Assembly: GCF_019578655.1 (NCBI RefSeq) | Contig: NC_063265.1 | Coordinates: forward strand, 7,970,501-8,034,500 | Reading direction: 5' to 3' | From: Ricinus communis | Lineage: Eukaryota; Streptophyta; Magnoliopsida; Malpighiales; Euphorbiaceae | DNA length: 64,000 bases | Shown: piece by piece, positions 13,294 through 26,300 of the stretch | Layout: the number at the start of each line of letters is the position of its first letter | Numbering within the stretch: the stretch's first letter is position 1 | Translations under genes and position numbers: made by a program | Notes under the pieces: generated by a model | What the model saw: the letters and a program-made list of their open reading frames with translations, nothing else | The model's database searches: none | What the model was told of the DNA's origin: nothing

Positions 13294-14457
13294 TATCTTT
13301 GGATTATTGTTAACTTTGTAATTCCATGCACTCCCAATTTTTGATGAAATCGAAATTCAGTTTATAATTATTATTCTGCTCTTTGTTGCTTCAACTTTTT
13401 CATTATTTAAGATTTTATCAATTATTCTTTTTACTAATCATGTCCTATTAAGTGATAAAATGAACAAGAAATATTATTTTGATTTTAAGCAATTTTTCAA
13501 TTCGGAAATCTAAAAGAGATTTTTGGTTTTTTTTTATTTATGAATTTTCTTTTATGAGAGAGGAATCTAAGAAAAGTTGAAATAAAACGTTCTAAAAAGA
13601 ATATATTTATTATATAATTGAGGAAAAAGAATACTAAAAAAAAAAAAAAAAGGGCAGTATTAAATATAGAACAGACAGAAGAGGAAGATCATAGTAATGG
13701 CCGATGTATGAAGAAGTCAAACAAGCAACGACGAACATAAGCTATTGCCATCTCCAACACTACTCACACACACACACACACACATTAATTCCTTTCCTGC
13801 TCACTCTCCCCTTTCATGGTTTCTCTCTCTCTTACATATTTATGCTTTTGCCAACCCATCATCATCACCATCCTCTCTCTCTCTCTCTCTTAAAGCATTT
13901 GATAATTTTAACAAACAATGCTTTTCCTTTCACAAAAGACGCATAGCTAGCAGCCACCAGCAAAACCTCTAAATACCACCATCACCACCACCACCACCAC
14001 CACAGCAGCAGCCCTCTCTTCTCTCTTCCTTTTTATTGTTTTATTTTTTTGCTTTCTTGGGTTCCTTCTCGGTTTATGAAGAAAGATTCAGATACATCCA
14101 AAAGCCCATGGCTATACGCTATGTTTTACTAGTTTTCTTGTGTTAAAATATAAGTGCCGAAAAACAAAAAAGAAAAGAAAAAGATTCATAGGGTTGTGTT
14201 GGGAACTGGGAGAAAGAAAGAAATCAAGAAAAGAATCCCGAAGCCGCTCACTTTCTTTATACCTGTTTCCCTGTCTTAATCCTTACACCGTTATCTGCTT
14301 TGGATATGCTCTCTTCTTCATCTTCTTCTTCGTCTCCCTTTTCCATATATCATTGGCAGGCAACTCCTCTTCTTTTTTTATATTACTATGAATATCAGGT
14401 GTCACACCTCCCCTTCACTTTCTGCATATCTTCTTGCTTTTGCTTATACTCTTGGTC
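13178..14457 (+). promoter_or_regulatory. Upstream and leader region of SCARECROW
   Basis: No supported gene. The stretch holds several microsatellites: a CT run at 13255-13289, a CA run near 13764-13784, a second CT run near 13873-13890, and a CAC/ACC run near 13980-14005. From about 13800 to the SCR ATG the plus strand is pyrimidine-rich, as is common in plant 5' leaders. The transcription start was not located; no TATA box is claimed. Confidence 0.4.
13255..13289. repeat. CT microsatellite upstream of SCARECROW
   Basis: About 35 bases of pure CT dinucleotide, 1.2 kb before the SCR start codon. Confidence 0.95.
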
Positions 14458-14515
14458 ATGGCTGCTGCTCCTGGGTCGTTGTTTCTTGAAAATGGCAGCG
14501 ATACTCATGATTTGA
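14306..14515 (+). promoter_or_regulatory. Upstream ORF overlapping the SCARECROW start codon
   Basis: An ATG at 14306 opens a 69-codon frame ([12 protein letters not shown]...) that runs past the SCR start at 14458 and stops at 14515 in another frame. If the SCR transcript begins upstream of 14306 and this part is not spliced out, ribosomes starting here would bypass the SCR ATG. AG dinucleotides after pyrimidine runs near 14360 and 14399 could be splice acceptors that remove it. The peptide looks like translated CT-rich leader, so any role would be regulatory. Confidence 0.4.
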
Positions 14516-17391
14516 ATGTAAGCTCCACCACTACCAACAGCAGCAGCAGCCCATTAACAAGTGGCTCCAGCAATACTACTATTAGCAGCAGCAAAGAATC
14601 AAAGATGGTGAGGAAGAGAATGGCGTGTGAGATGATGGAACTGCAAGCAACAACCTCAAACCAAAACCAGAGGTGTTATCGTAGGATGATGAGTAATAGC
14701 AGCAATAACAATACTGTTCAAGGTGTTGCAGCAGATGATAATATTAATGGAGCATGTTCTTCTTTGTTGACAAATATAATTAACCCTAACGTTCAAAACC
14801 CAAACCCAAACCCAAACCCGAACCCATATCCATTACTCAACTACTCCACTATGAGCATGACTACTACAATGCTACCTTCTTCCACAAACATGACATCTAT
14901 GACGTCAGGCGGTTCTATGTCTGCATCTTTATGTGGGTTTTTATCTTCTACAGCGACAAACAACTTTTCTTCTTGCAACGACACCCTTTCATCTCTTCAT
15001 ACCCCAGCTCCAGCTCCAACTCCAACACCAACACCAACACCAACACCCGCACCAGCGCCAGCACCAGCACCAGCCGTTTGTGGCTTCTCTGGTCTACCTT
15101 TATTCCCTTCTGAGGGAGAAAGAACCAGAAACGCTGCCGTTCCCGTGGTCATTAGTAGCCCTTCTCCCCCTTCAATGGAAGATGCCTCTGCTACTGCTTG
15201 GATAGATGGTATTATTAAAGACCTTATCCATAGCTCTACTAATGTTTCTATTCCTCAACTTATTCAGAATGTTAGAGAGATTATCTTCCCTTGTAATCCA
15301 AGTCTTGCTTCTCTTTTAGAGTACAGACTCCGTTCTTTAGCTGAGGCTATACCCAATTATCCGGTCGATAGGAGAAGGAAAGAAGCCTATAGTAATATTC
15401 AAGGGCAGGGTTCATCTGGGTTGTCTCTCAACGTTACTAGCTTTCCATCATTGCCAGATTCTACTGCAGCCGTGGCCGTGGTTGCTGCAGCTCCGCCTGT
15501 TGTCAATCAATACCCAAGTTGGGGATCCACACCCCCCTTGATAAACCAACATATACATCATCACCAAATTCATATTCATGACCAACAACAGCAGCAACAA
15601 GGCAGCCCCTCTTCAACTTCGGTTACACCACCGGTTTTAGGATTAAATCAAGGGCATCCACATCCCCAGCCGCAACAAGAGCAAGAAAAATCCTCATCAG
15701 CAGAAACAGAACATGTAGCAGCCTCTACACCAGCTTCAGTACCTACTCCTCCCACTAGCGCAAGAGAGAAAAAAGAAGAGCAACGGCAACAAAAGAGGGA
15801 TGAAGAAGGTCTGCACCTTCTAACGTTACTTCTCCAATGTGCAGAGGCCGTTTCAGCAGATAATTTTGAAGAAGCGAACAAAATGCTACTGGAGATATCA
15901 CAACTCTCGACACCATATGGTACATCAGCGCAGCGTGTTGCTGCTTACTTCTCCGAAGCAATGTCAGCAAGGCTTATCAATTCTTGCTTAGGAATATATG
16001 CAACACTTCCATCAATGCCCTTAACTCACACTCAAAAAATGGCGTCAGCGTTTCAAGTATTCAATGGAATTAGTCCTTTTGTGAAGTTCTCACATTTCAC
16101 TGCTAATCAAGCAATACAAGAAGCTTTTGAAAGAGAAGATAGAGTGCATATAATAGATCTAGACATCATGCAAGGATTGCAGTGGCCTGGTCTGTTTCAT
16201 ATCTTGGCATCCAGGCCAGGTGGGCCTCCTTATGTGAGGTTAACAGGACTGGGTACCTCCATCGAAGCACTTGAAGCTACTGGAAAACGGTTGTCAGATT
16301 TTGCTCAAAAACTGGGCCTCCCTTTTGAGTTCTTTCCGGTGGCTGATAAAGTTGGAAACTTGGACCCAGATAGGTTAAACGTTAGCAAGAGGGAAGCTGT
16401 TGCTGTTCACTGGTTGCAACACTCTCTCTATGATGTTACTGGTTCCGACTCCAATACTCTCTGGCTATTGCAGAGGTAAAGAAAGTTTATAAACTTTTCT
16501 TTTTCATTTTCTTTAACCTTTAATACTACTCAATCCCTCTCTCTATATATATATATATAGATGAACACAGGATCCCATGACAAAATCTTCTTTTTCTTCT
16601 TCACTTTTCTTTCCTTTTTACTGATGCTGTTATTTATTTATTTCTTTCTTTCTTTTTCAACTTCATGATATTTTTCTTTCATGTCATGATGTTTTTTAGC
16701 TGTACTAGTCTTTGAAAGTTTGAAACTTTTTTAGCTATGTAGCTATTCTTGGTTTTCAATTTTCATTTTTATTTTTAAACTTTTTTGCTTAAATTATTAA
16801 ACGACAAATTAATCAAACAGTTGTCCTCTTTAATCAAACTAATAAGCTTGTTATAATGGGTTCTTCTTGTATCGCAGGTTGGCACCAAAAGTCGTGACAG
16901 TAGTAGAACAAGACCTTAGCCATGCGGGTTCATTTTTAGGCAGGTTTGTGGAGGCAATACACTACTACTCGGCGCTGTTCGACTCGCTAGGAGCTAGCTA
17001 CGGCGAGGAGAGTGAAGAGAGACATGTGGTAGAGCAGCAATTGCTATCAAGAGAAATACGAAATGTGTTAGCAGTAGGAGGTCCTTCAAGAAGTGGAGAA
17101 GTGAAGTTTCATAATTGGCGAGAGAAGTTAAGGCAGTCTGGTTTCAAGGGCATTTCTCTTGCGGGAAATGCTGCTACTCAAGCTACTTTGCTTCTTGGGA
17201 TGTTTCCTTCTGATGGGTATACTTTAGTGGAGGATAACGGAACTTTAAAACTTGGCTGGAAAGATCTTTGCTTGCTTACTGCTTCAGCTTGGCGGCCTTT
17301 TCATGCCACCGCTACTGCAGCCGCCGCCACTGCTACTGCTACTGCCGCTGCTATTCATCGATACCATCACCATCAATTTGCTACTGCCTAG
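14458..17391 (+). CDS. SCR: SCARECROW-type GRAS transcription factor, 2 exons
   Basis: Exons 14458-16475 and 16878-17391 join in phase (AG|G, Arg673) to give 843 residues. The family acts in the nucleus with SHORT-ROOT in root and shoot radial patterning and endodermis formation. The GRAS domain starts near residue 452 with a leucine-rich [16 protein letters not shown] stretch, the VHIID motif is at 563-567, and the C-terminal SAW motif (SAWRPF) is near 809-814. The single intron after WLLQR, before [12 protein letters not shown], suits SCR genes. The start at 14458 ([13 protein letters not shown]) is the first ATG in this frame; codons just upstream are Leu, not Met. The long N-terminal half is low complexity: Ser/Asn runs, an NP repeat, a Pro-Ala/Pro-Thr repeat near residues 183-205, and His/Gln runs. 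The C-terminal tail after SAW is rich in Ala, Thr and His. SCR itself is preferred over SCL23 because of the long Gln/Pro-rich N terminus. Confidence 0.93.
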
Positions 17392-17716
17392 TACGAGTAA
17401 AGATTTTTCTTGCCAATACCATTTTGTTGATTAAATACATGGTCTCTTTTCCTTTTTTTTTTTTTTTTTTTTTATTCCTTAAAGTTTGGTTTTAACTTTC
17501 TAATCATATGTATTACCTTCATTGCTTTAAATCTTGAATGTTAAATTTATTAGCCATCTTGGATCTTAATTTAGCATGTAAAGTACAAGAAAGCTCCTTT
17601 CTTTTCTTATTGAGTTTGTATTCATATGTAAAGAATTATCCATGTCGCTGAGGAAGCTAAAAGAGGACGATGATGATGATGATGATGAAAGAAGTTTCAA
17701 TTTCCAAATAAGAAGG

Positions 17717-17720
<4 letters not shown>

Positions 17721-17759
<39 letters not shown>
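17721..17759. repeat. GA microsatellite downstream of SCARECROW
   Basis: About 39 bases of AG dinucleotide, 330 bp after the SCR stop codon, preceded by a GAT trinucleotide run near 17670-17688. Confidence 0.95.
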
Positions 17760-17762
<3 letters not shown>

Positions 17763-18775
17763 GAGACAAAAATCTATCAGTGAAAACATGAGGTCGAGAG
17801 TACTTAGTTCAGACTTCAAAGTCTTTTGTACAACTAAAGTGTGCAGTCCCATGTCCTTTTAGTTAATCACGTGAATTTTCTACTTCTTCTCTTTCTCTTT
17901 AATTGGTTTAACTTTTTACAAGGCCACCAATAATATAACCTAACATTTCATGCTTTACCGAAGATTGCCATCATTTATGTTTATAGGAACCACAAAGGAT
18001 GATGATGCTCTAATAGTTGGAAGCTCTTTACTCAGTTGTATAAGGGACTAGATTTGAATCATATGGCCGACTTTTTGGGATATTTATAGGGCTTTGAATA
18101 ACCTTAACATTTCTTTAGCTATTATCCGTTAAATTAATCCAATTGAGTTTGAATTCAATAATTTTATCAAACTAAATTTAAATTTAATATAATTTCATTC
18201 GTAGGCTCACCAACTTTCTAAAAAATTCAAGATTGAATTTAGTCATTTAAAAAGCGTGTGAATACGCTAGCAATTTAAATCATAAATAAATTTGTTTATA
18301 AGCTCTTCTGTAAACTTATTTAATGGTTTGAGCTGAAATTTAAATTAATTTTATTATTAAGTTTAAAATTATATATAGTATTAACATCAAACAATACTTA
18401 ATGCTTATCATTTAGCATAATAAATTAATTATTTATAAATTTAATTTGAATTATTCACGAGCTCAATAATTTTGAAACCAGTGTAATTCGCGCTTTAAAT
18501 ATAAGAGCTCGAAATGAATTGATATTTTACCAGACTGAAGCGAGCCGATTTTGAATACTTCAAATTTCAGCTGAGCTCAAATTAGATAACTCATATAAGA
18601 ACACTCTCATCAGAGTTTAGTTAAATTTTTTTCGCTCAGCTTTGAAATTGATATTACAATAGCGGCCATAAGCTAAGACTTCTTAATAAAGAAGAATGTG
18701 TTATGATAATATTCAGCACACATTGTGACCATCGGTCCTCTTTTCTGAAGAAGTGTTTATAAGAGAGGGTGATAT

Positions 18776-19870
18776 ATCTTTTTTAGTACTCGCAAGTGCA
18801 CGAACCGTTCCTATAGTAAGGGTAAGTTCACCACGAGGTCGATCTCTCAAGGAACTATGAGGCCACTTATTATAAAGACTACTTATCAACACAAAACAAT
18901 AAAAGTAAATCTAAACACTCTAAATCGTATGTTTAAGAGGATAATGGTCATAAAGTAAAATAACTAAACAATAAATAAATATGCAATGCAAATGCAAATA
19001 CTTATGATCTAAAACTATATGCTAAAAATAGTATTTAATCTAGCCATTTACTTAGTAATCTCCTTGATTTACTTTAAGCCTGATCTAATGAATGAGATGG
19101 TGATGTGCCTTTTCCCTAAATCACTAAAGCTAATGATACAATTTAGGTTTCTTATACCAACATAGATTAAAGTAAAGATGATGTTTCTAATACTTTTAAA
19201 CCTAAAGATTTTCATAACAATTACTATTGCTAAATTAATATGATGGCTAACTAACAATAATAATTGAAATTAATAAAGATATGAAGGTAAAGAAATCATT
19301 CATTAAATAAATAAATAACAAGATTCATACAAAGTAAAAAGATTAGACTAAATATTTATGAAAACTAGCCTAACATATTTAACCCAATGATCATGGTATT
19401 AAACACAAAGACATAAAACAATAAAATAAAAAGCTCCCTCAAGATCCAGAATTTCTTCAAGTAGTCTCCACTTCTTGAAAAGCTCCTTAGATCCTCAAAG
19501 AACAATGAAAACTAAAACTAAGTGTTTATGAAAAACTTTAGAGAATTATGGAGAGAATAATGGTATACAGATATTAGTATACTAATATAAGTATATCTAA
19601 GAGATAAGACTTAAAGTATCTTAATCTCCACCAAATATTATTCCATAAATAACTCTTAATATAAATCCTAATAATTATACAAAATGACTAAAATATCCCT
19701 TGTATCTTATAATTAGCAGTCCATACATTTTAATCTTGGGCCTTGGCACGAATATGTCCCATTAAGTTTCTTTTAGCTCCATATTTTTCTCTTTTTGCTA
19801 ATATTCCTGAAAATAGACAATTAAGCTTAAGTGAGCCAAAATCACATATTTTCACCATTTTATATATAGA
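18776..19870. mobile_element. Dispersed repeat fragment, probably retroelement-derived
   Basis: The segment starts with a motif seen widely in plant interspersed repeats: ACTCGCAAGTGCACGAACCG near 18788, followed by GAGGTCGATCTCTCAAGGAA near 18836. It continues as AT-rich sequence without an open frame. It appears to interrupt a repeat rich in GAGCTC words seen on both sides (about 18.4-18.65 kb and near 19.98 kb). No long terminal repeats or reverse transcriptase were found, so class and borders are uncertain. Confidence 0.4.
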
Positions 19871-21029
19871 AATATATCATTAAAGCTTTAAAATACCTTT
19901 AAATATTTATACATAATTTGTACCGATCTGATAGCCAGCTTTAGCATGCCAACAAAACCTTAAATTTCGAGTAAACCTATGTGAGCTCGACCTGTAATCA
20001 GAGCTCAAATTAAATAGGGGTTCTTTTAAGCATATATTAAGAAAACCTTTAGGATAGCAGGATGGCATTTCAAATAAACTAATTTTACAATATGGGGAAA
20101 AGTGCATGTTCTTATTGAATTATTCCAATTGCATTAACACTGTTATTTTCTTTTTCTAATTTACATCATCGGAAGCCCAAAAAGAAAAGTAAAAAACATA
20201 AATAGTAAAAATCTTGCTATCTATAAGGGTTGAATTGAGTTGGTTGATTAAACGGTCCAACTTTGCATGATGAAATTAGAACTAGAATCGATGACTTATG
20301 ATCATGGTTAAGAGCACAAGCAATGATGAATTCTCGTTTTCAAGAAATGTGTTAGAAGTGTAGATTCCTTCGAGATTATTAAGTAATTAATTCACTGCAC
20401 GCTAAAGATTCGGTAATAACTACTAATAACACTAGAAGATGGTTTCAATATTGTAGTAAATCAACTACTCTATTTATATAAATTAAAATTAATACAAATA
20501 TTTGCAGCATTATTAAAAATAAATTATTTAAATATAAATATAAATTTATATAAAAATATAAAATTAAACTTTTTTAATATATAAAAAATTAAATTTTTAA
20601 TCGGAATAAGTAAATAATTATGAATTATTTTATAAACTAAAAGTTTTCTTTTTTTCTGTATTTCTGGAATACGAGTGTGCGACTTGTTATAATTGATCCT
20701 ATTGATAGTATAAAAAGTGGGCTTGTCGTCTTGATAGAGATGATTTTTTTACCTCGTTAGGTATTTATTTTAGTATCTGGAGCACGGAATATATGAAATA
20801 GATTATGAAGTATTAGAACTATGATTCATACTTTTCATTATTTGAAAATTATAAATTTTGTAATACATTTTTTAAAATATTTTTTTTTATTTTCTTATTT
20901 ATTTATATTTTAATTATATTTAAAAATAAAAATAGAATATATAAATAAAAAATAGTAATTAATAAATTGATTATAGTAATGAAATAGTTTAGTGCTCATT
21001 CTTTGGGCAGAAGTCATTTTATACAAATA

Positions 21030-22016
21030 AAATATAGCATAAATGGGTCTTTGAACTTATCTCGTTTTTGCAGTTGGTCCTACAATCTCAACTTTAATTC
21101 AATTGGATTTCTCAATTTCGTGGATTAAACCCTTCAATCACTGACATTATGCACGTATATTTTACGTCATCTAAAAACGTATAAATTTAAATAAAATGAT
21201 AATATATAAAAAATATAAAATAATGGATAAATATATAAATGGCCCTGAATTTGATTTATTTTTGTGATTGGACCCCAAACTCAATTTTTATTCAATTGGA
21301 CCTCTCAACTTTACTGGTTGTTATTTTTAAATTCTTCACTCACAAACATTAAGAGCATGTGATTTATGCCATCTAAAAAATGCATAAATTTGAATATAAT
21401 AATAATATATTAAAAATTTTAAAATAAGTAAATAAAATAAAAAAGTAAAATAAGGAGTTTTAGTTCTAAAAAAAATTATTTATTTTATATCTGTTAAATA
21501 TTTCATTGCTATGGTTACTAGTGTCGGCATAGCCTGTGAAAATAAAAAGAACTTGATAAAAAAAAAGTTGAAGGATTACAATGATTTATTTCAATCATTT
21601 TGAAAATATATTTTATTTTATTTTATAAATTAATAAAATAATTTCAATGTACAATAAATAATACATTAAAATTAATGGAACACACTTTTCGCAGTAAGTT
21701 AATCCAAAGCGCTTAACTTCTGTCTGTGAAGGATTTAAATATAACAACTCGTGAGATTCATATACGCAATTGAATCAAAGTTGAGTTTAAGGGATCAATT
21801 ATGAAAATAAGATAAGTTTAATAGTTTAGTTATGTATTTTGCCAATAATAAATAAAGTTGTTAGTGAGAATATTAATTTTTTATTACTACCATTAGTGTA
21901 GGGGTTAAAAATAACAACTTATAAAGTTAAGAAGTTGAATTAAATCAAAATTGAGTTTGAAGAGCCAATTGCAAAACGAAATAAGTTCAAAAATCCATTT
22001 ATGTATTTAGCCATAA
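21030..22016. mobile_element. Non-autonomous TIR element (outer copy) with imperfect inverted arms
   Basis: The left arm, from about 21030 (CATAAATGGGTCTTTGAACTT near 21039), is matched in reverse complement by the right arm ending near 22016 (CATAAATGGATTTTTGAACT on the minus strand). The arms are about 110 bp, diverged but collinear. No transposase frame lies inside. It is probably a MITE or a MULE-type derivative; no clear target-site duplication could be fixed. Confidence 0.6.
21225..21848. mobile_element. Related TIR element nested inside the outer copy
   Basis: A second pair of arms of the same family lies within the first: left from about 21225 (ATAAATGGCCCTGAATTTGA near 21236), right ending near 21848, whose reverse complement gives AAACTCAACTTTGATTCAAT. 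The inner arms resemble the outer arms, including the words CTCAACTTT and TTCAATTGGA. This is either one element inserted in another of its kind or a tandem arm duplication. The interior has no open frame. Confidence 0.55.
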
Positions 22017-23389
22017 AGTATATATGTGAATTAGACATTAACATGGATGCAATGGTTTATTAATTATAAGTTATTTACATACATATATAAATTTTTATAT
22101 TAAAATATGAAATTAGATTTTTTTTTAAAATCAAACAAAAAATATGTAAAATTTAAATTAAAAAAATATATTAAAAATTTTGACATAATTCTTATGAAAA
22201 AGAGTAAGGAAAAGACTTCGAAATAATTAAATAAATAAGAAAAAATTATAGAGATTTTTTACAAAAATTAGATTAAATATATAATACTAAAAAGCGGATT
22301 AAATATTTTAAAATAATTCCTATGATAATAGAGAGAAGAATAATTTAAAATAATTAAATAGTTAAATATAAAATTATAATACTTTTAATACTAATTAATA
22401 TATATCTTTTTAGAATAGTTAATGCACTTTTTAAATACTCATATAATTATTATCTTTTTCATAATTTTTTTATTTAAATTTTTGAACTCACTACAATTTA
22501 AATAAATAACTTAGAAATTATAAAAAAAAATTATTGTAAAGAGAGAAAACAAATTTACAATTTTCTTTTTATATATATATCTTCATTAAAACCTGAGCAT
22601 TTACAACTTTTGGGCTTTGGTCTCAGGAACCCTAATTTCACCCAGATCCGCAATTCAAACGACACCATTTCACATCACCCCCAACTGGACCACATTATGG
22701 CAAATATGAAGAACCAAGTGGGTTTCTCATCACTTAGCTGGTCCAATTGCAATTTTGCAACCAATGCGAAATTGACAAGAAAACCTTTAGGATAAAAAGA
22801 TAAAATAAAATAAAACTATTCAACAGAAAAAGGAAGAAACTTATGATTTAGATTGGTACAAAATGTAAAGAGTAGCCACTAAATTTCTCATTAATGGAAA
22901 CAAATAAATCACTGTTCTAAATCAAATAATAGAGAACCTGAGAAAAAGAATCAACTTTACTATGGCAATCAAAAGACTACTTGCTTCCTCATCCATCATT
23001 TACATCTCGAATGGCTTCCAACTTGTTGAATATAAACCTACTGTCGCACCTTTTCCTTGTACATATAAATTATTCTACTTATAAAAGCATTCGCTTGCCA
23101 CTGTAGAGAATGAAGTTTCTTCCTTCATTCCTTAATCGATAAATCACTTTCCATACACCAAATCCTCCAGGCCTATCAACTGTAAGCTCTCCCAAAAGGA
23201 TTTTGTCCCCCCTGCTTTGCTACTAGGACCATATAGAAGCCTTTTCTTTATTTGCCAAAAAAAACCAGAAGGGTATATTACTTGGGTAACCCAGCTTGAA
23301 GAAAAATTCTCAGCACCAAAGAAATTAACATCTACAGTGCTTCTTGAGCCTAGATTTCCAGAAACTATGGCAACTCCACCACCAACTTG

Positions 23390-26300
23390 TCATTGATTTA
23401 CATTGCACTGGCTCAGGAATTGATCATCTCCGTTTAGATAACTTTTCCAATAATGTTTATACTTCGGGATTCCTAACTCCAGCCATGGTTTCATTTTTCC
23501 ATTATAGTGCAGTACTGCAGCATTCTTAATGTCTTGCGCATTCAACTCGCGATCATGACCCAATCCTGACAATACCCATACTTTGTCAAGAGCAAATATC
23601 TGGTCGTCAAATGTAAGCAAGCTTGCAGTCAATGCAGCACCTTCAATTGATTCTGTCAGCTTGGTAACCTGGTTTCCATAAAAGAGGCAAAAGAACCAAA
23701 TTGAGAATACAAGTCACTGATAAGTTCTTTAATGATTCAATAAACTAAAATGAAAAATGCAAAATCTAAATCAAATTTATGTGTCCTAATTAAAGGCTAT
23801 TAAAGCTGTGCAACTAATTAGTCACGAAAATTATAAGAACTATAACAAAATCAAAACTGCACATGAATAAGTTATTTTCAGTCACCAGCTGTCCCAATTT
23901 CCGGTAAGTTTCGGTCAGATCCAGTTCTCTCCACCTGGCAAGATCAATTATATTTAACCCAGACATCCAAAGACATGAATTCTTATCAAAAATATTATCA
24001 CCCAAATATCTGGTAAGCTGACCCAACCGTACAGAACATAACTGCAAAGCACCATTTACTTTGCCTCCCAAGTTGATATTCCATAAATCGGATAAGTCTC
24101 GCTGAATAACAACATCATCATCCAGAACCACAACTTTCTTCAAGTTCTGGAATATGTAAGGAAGAAGATAGTGAGCATGAGAAAAAACAGATATGTATTC
24201 TGTTTTTAAACTTGTCGAAGATGGATTATCAACACTGTGAAAAGAAACACGAAACTCCACAGGTAAGGACATGCTTAACAAAGCTGCCTTATCATGATAG
24301 TCTAGGTCAAGGTGTTCAATGTTCAACACTTGAATAGCAGCTTCCCTGTAAGTATTTCTAAAGAACCATAACTTCATTCCAAAATAATTCTGTTCATCTG
24401 TCAGCACATGGAAAACCATATTCCCACTATCCTGCAACATGCCAAATAACCCATTAGGATCAATATCAGAATTAACAGGCATCTAATAGAGAAAAGTGCA
24501 TAGAAGAATACTAGAAACTCACTCTTGTATGTGTAACAGTTGAGTTAATTACAACTGAAGATGCAAGTATATTATTGGAGAACATAACATAGTGATGCAA
24601 TGTAGGATCAGAAAATTTCTCAGATGGAGGGAGCTCCATATCACGTAAAGCAGAATTGAAATATTCCACAGTCAGTTTCATGGACAGGCAGTGGAGACTT
24701 TTTGGCATGGTCTGGACTGCAAGCTGATAGAGGAATGCACTCTGCCTCATGTGAAAGTGAGCTTCATCCTCAGTGATTTCAAGTATCTGTCCCAATTTTC
24801 TTGCAACATTATGACATTCCACTGGGAATTTTTTCGATTTAGCTATTGCAACTTCCATCCTCTCTGACGTCTTCTGAATTCTGATCAACAGGCAATAACG
24901 ATTAATATAATTTGGGCAAAAACTGTGAAAACTCATGGCGCGAGTATTAGATGTGGTAACTGAGACAAATCAACAGACAACTTTAATTATCTACCACAAG
25001 AGAAAAGGCCAACCAAACAAGTACGAGAACCTCAATAACCTCTAAAATAAAGCTACCTGAATGATCTATCAACTAAAGATCTTGAGGAAATAGATTCCGC
25101 AAACTACTTGCAGATAATTTTGTTGTAAATGCTTTGTTTTCAATGGTCCATGGAGGAAGATGTGCTGTTACATGTCACATCCTTAATGATACTTGTCATA
25201 ACAGCTTGTGAGAAGAAAAGCTTCTTCTCTGGTTGTAAAACTAAAAACAAAAAGGAAAAACACACAGATGCAAAAAAGAAAAGACAGCCTAGAATTAATC
25301 ATTTAATTGCCACAATAAGCCCTGACCAACAAACTTAGTAAGATGGCTTTACCATGTGCAACAGCTACGGCAAAAACACAACAGGTTCTCAAGGGAGGAC
25401 TTAAAGATTGAATGATAATAGCCATTAGAAAAGGAATGTAAGATAACAGTGAAAATAGCTTAGAACAACACATTTGCAATTTTCATCCACTTAAATTCAC
25501 TTTTCCTGTCAAAACACAAAAACATATGCATAGGCAGGACAGCTTAAACACAACCCTGAAGCTAGTTCTCTCTAAGGAGGGTCCACCAAGTGGCAACCAA
25601 GACAGTTCTATCCTCAGCATTTTTTCAACAAAAGTGGCCACTCTTATAAACTTGAGATATTTAAGGAAAAAAACCACTAACACTCCAATCTTACTGCAGA
25701 ATAACATTGAGCCACTGACGTTACAGTTCAAAAAAAAGGAGATTTTCCCCTGTTGTGGAGTTATCTGATTGAAATTTATCTTGTGAAAATAGAAAAACTA
25801 ACTAAATTTATGGATGGTTATCTCAACCAAAAACACAATAAAAACATTTTAACAAAACAACTTTAACTCCAGTAAAACAAACAAATGCATCATGATAAAT
25901 TAGGAACATTAATTTTAAAATGGCAATATCAATATCCTTCTTGAATTGCTACCTAATGCAAAACCATTAACAGGTACCATAATGAGAGGATAAAAACATC
26001 ATAAAAATAATTGCAAACACTTACGATGGTTTAAGATCAGCATCTGTTGTACTTTCACTAAAAACACGCTCCAGTTCTTGAATGCATTGCTTTAGCTCTT
26101 GAGTTAACTGGCTTTGTCCAGGGAGTTTGGCGATGCTAGGATAATATGATCTAGCTACAAAAAGCCTATCTTTTAATTTCTTGACCATAGAATCCTTCAT
26201 ATCTTCTCTGTGTTGTTCACGCCATAAGCAATAGCTCCCATATCTCAGCTCACATAATTTTTCACTTTCATCAACTATACTTCTGTTGAATTTAGTTTTG

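Larger units (their letters stand above)
17392..23389. other. Intergenic region between SCARECROW and GAUT7
   Basis: The two genes converge here, so both 3' untranslated regions lie in it. Contents: a poly-T tract near 17453-17474, a GA microsatellite at 17721-17759, repeat-like sequence with several GAGCTC/AGCTC words at about 18.1-18.65 kb and again near 19.98-20.0 kb, a dispersed-repeat stretch at 18.78-19.87 kb, and nested TIR elements at 21.03-22.02 kb. No supported gene was seen. Confidence 0.55.
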
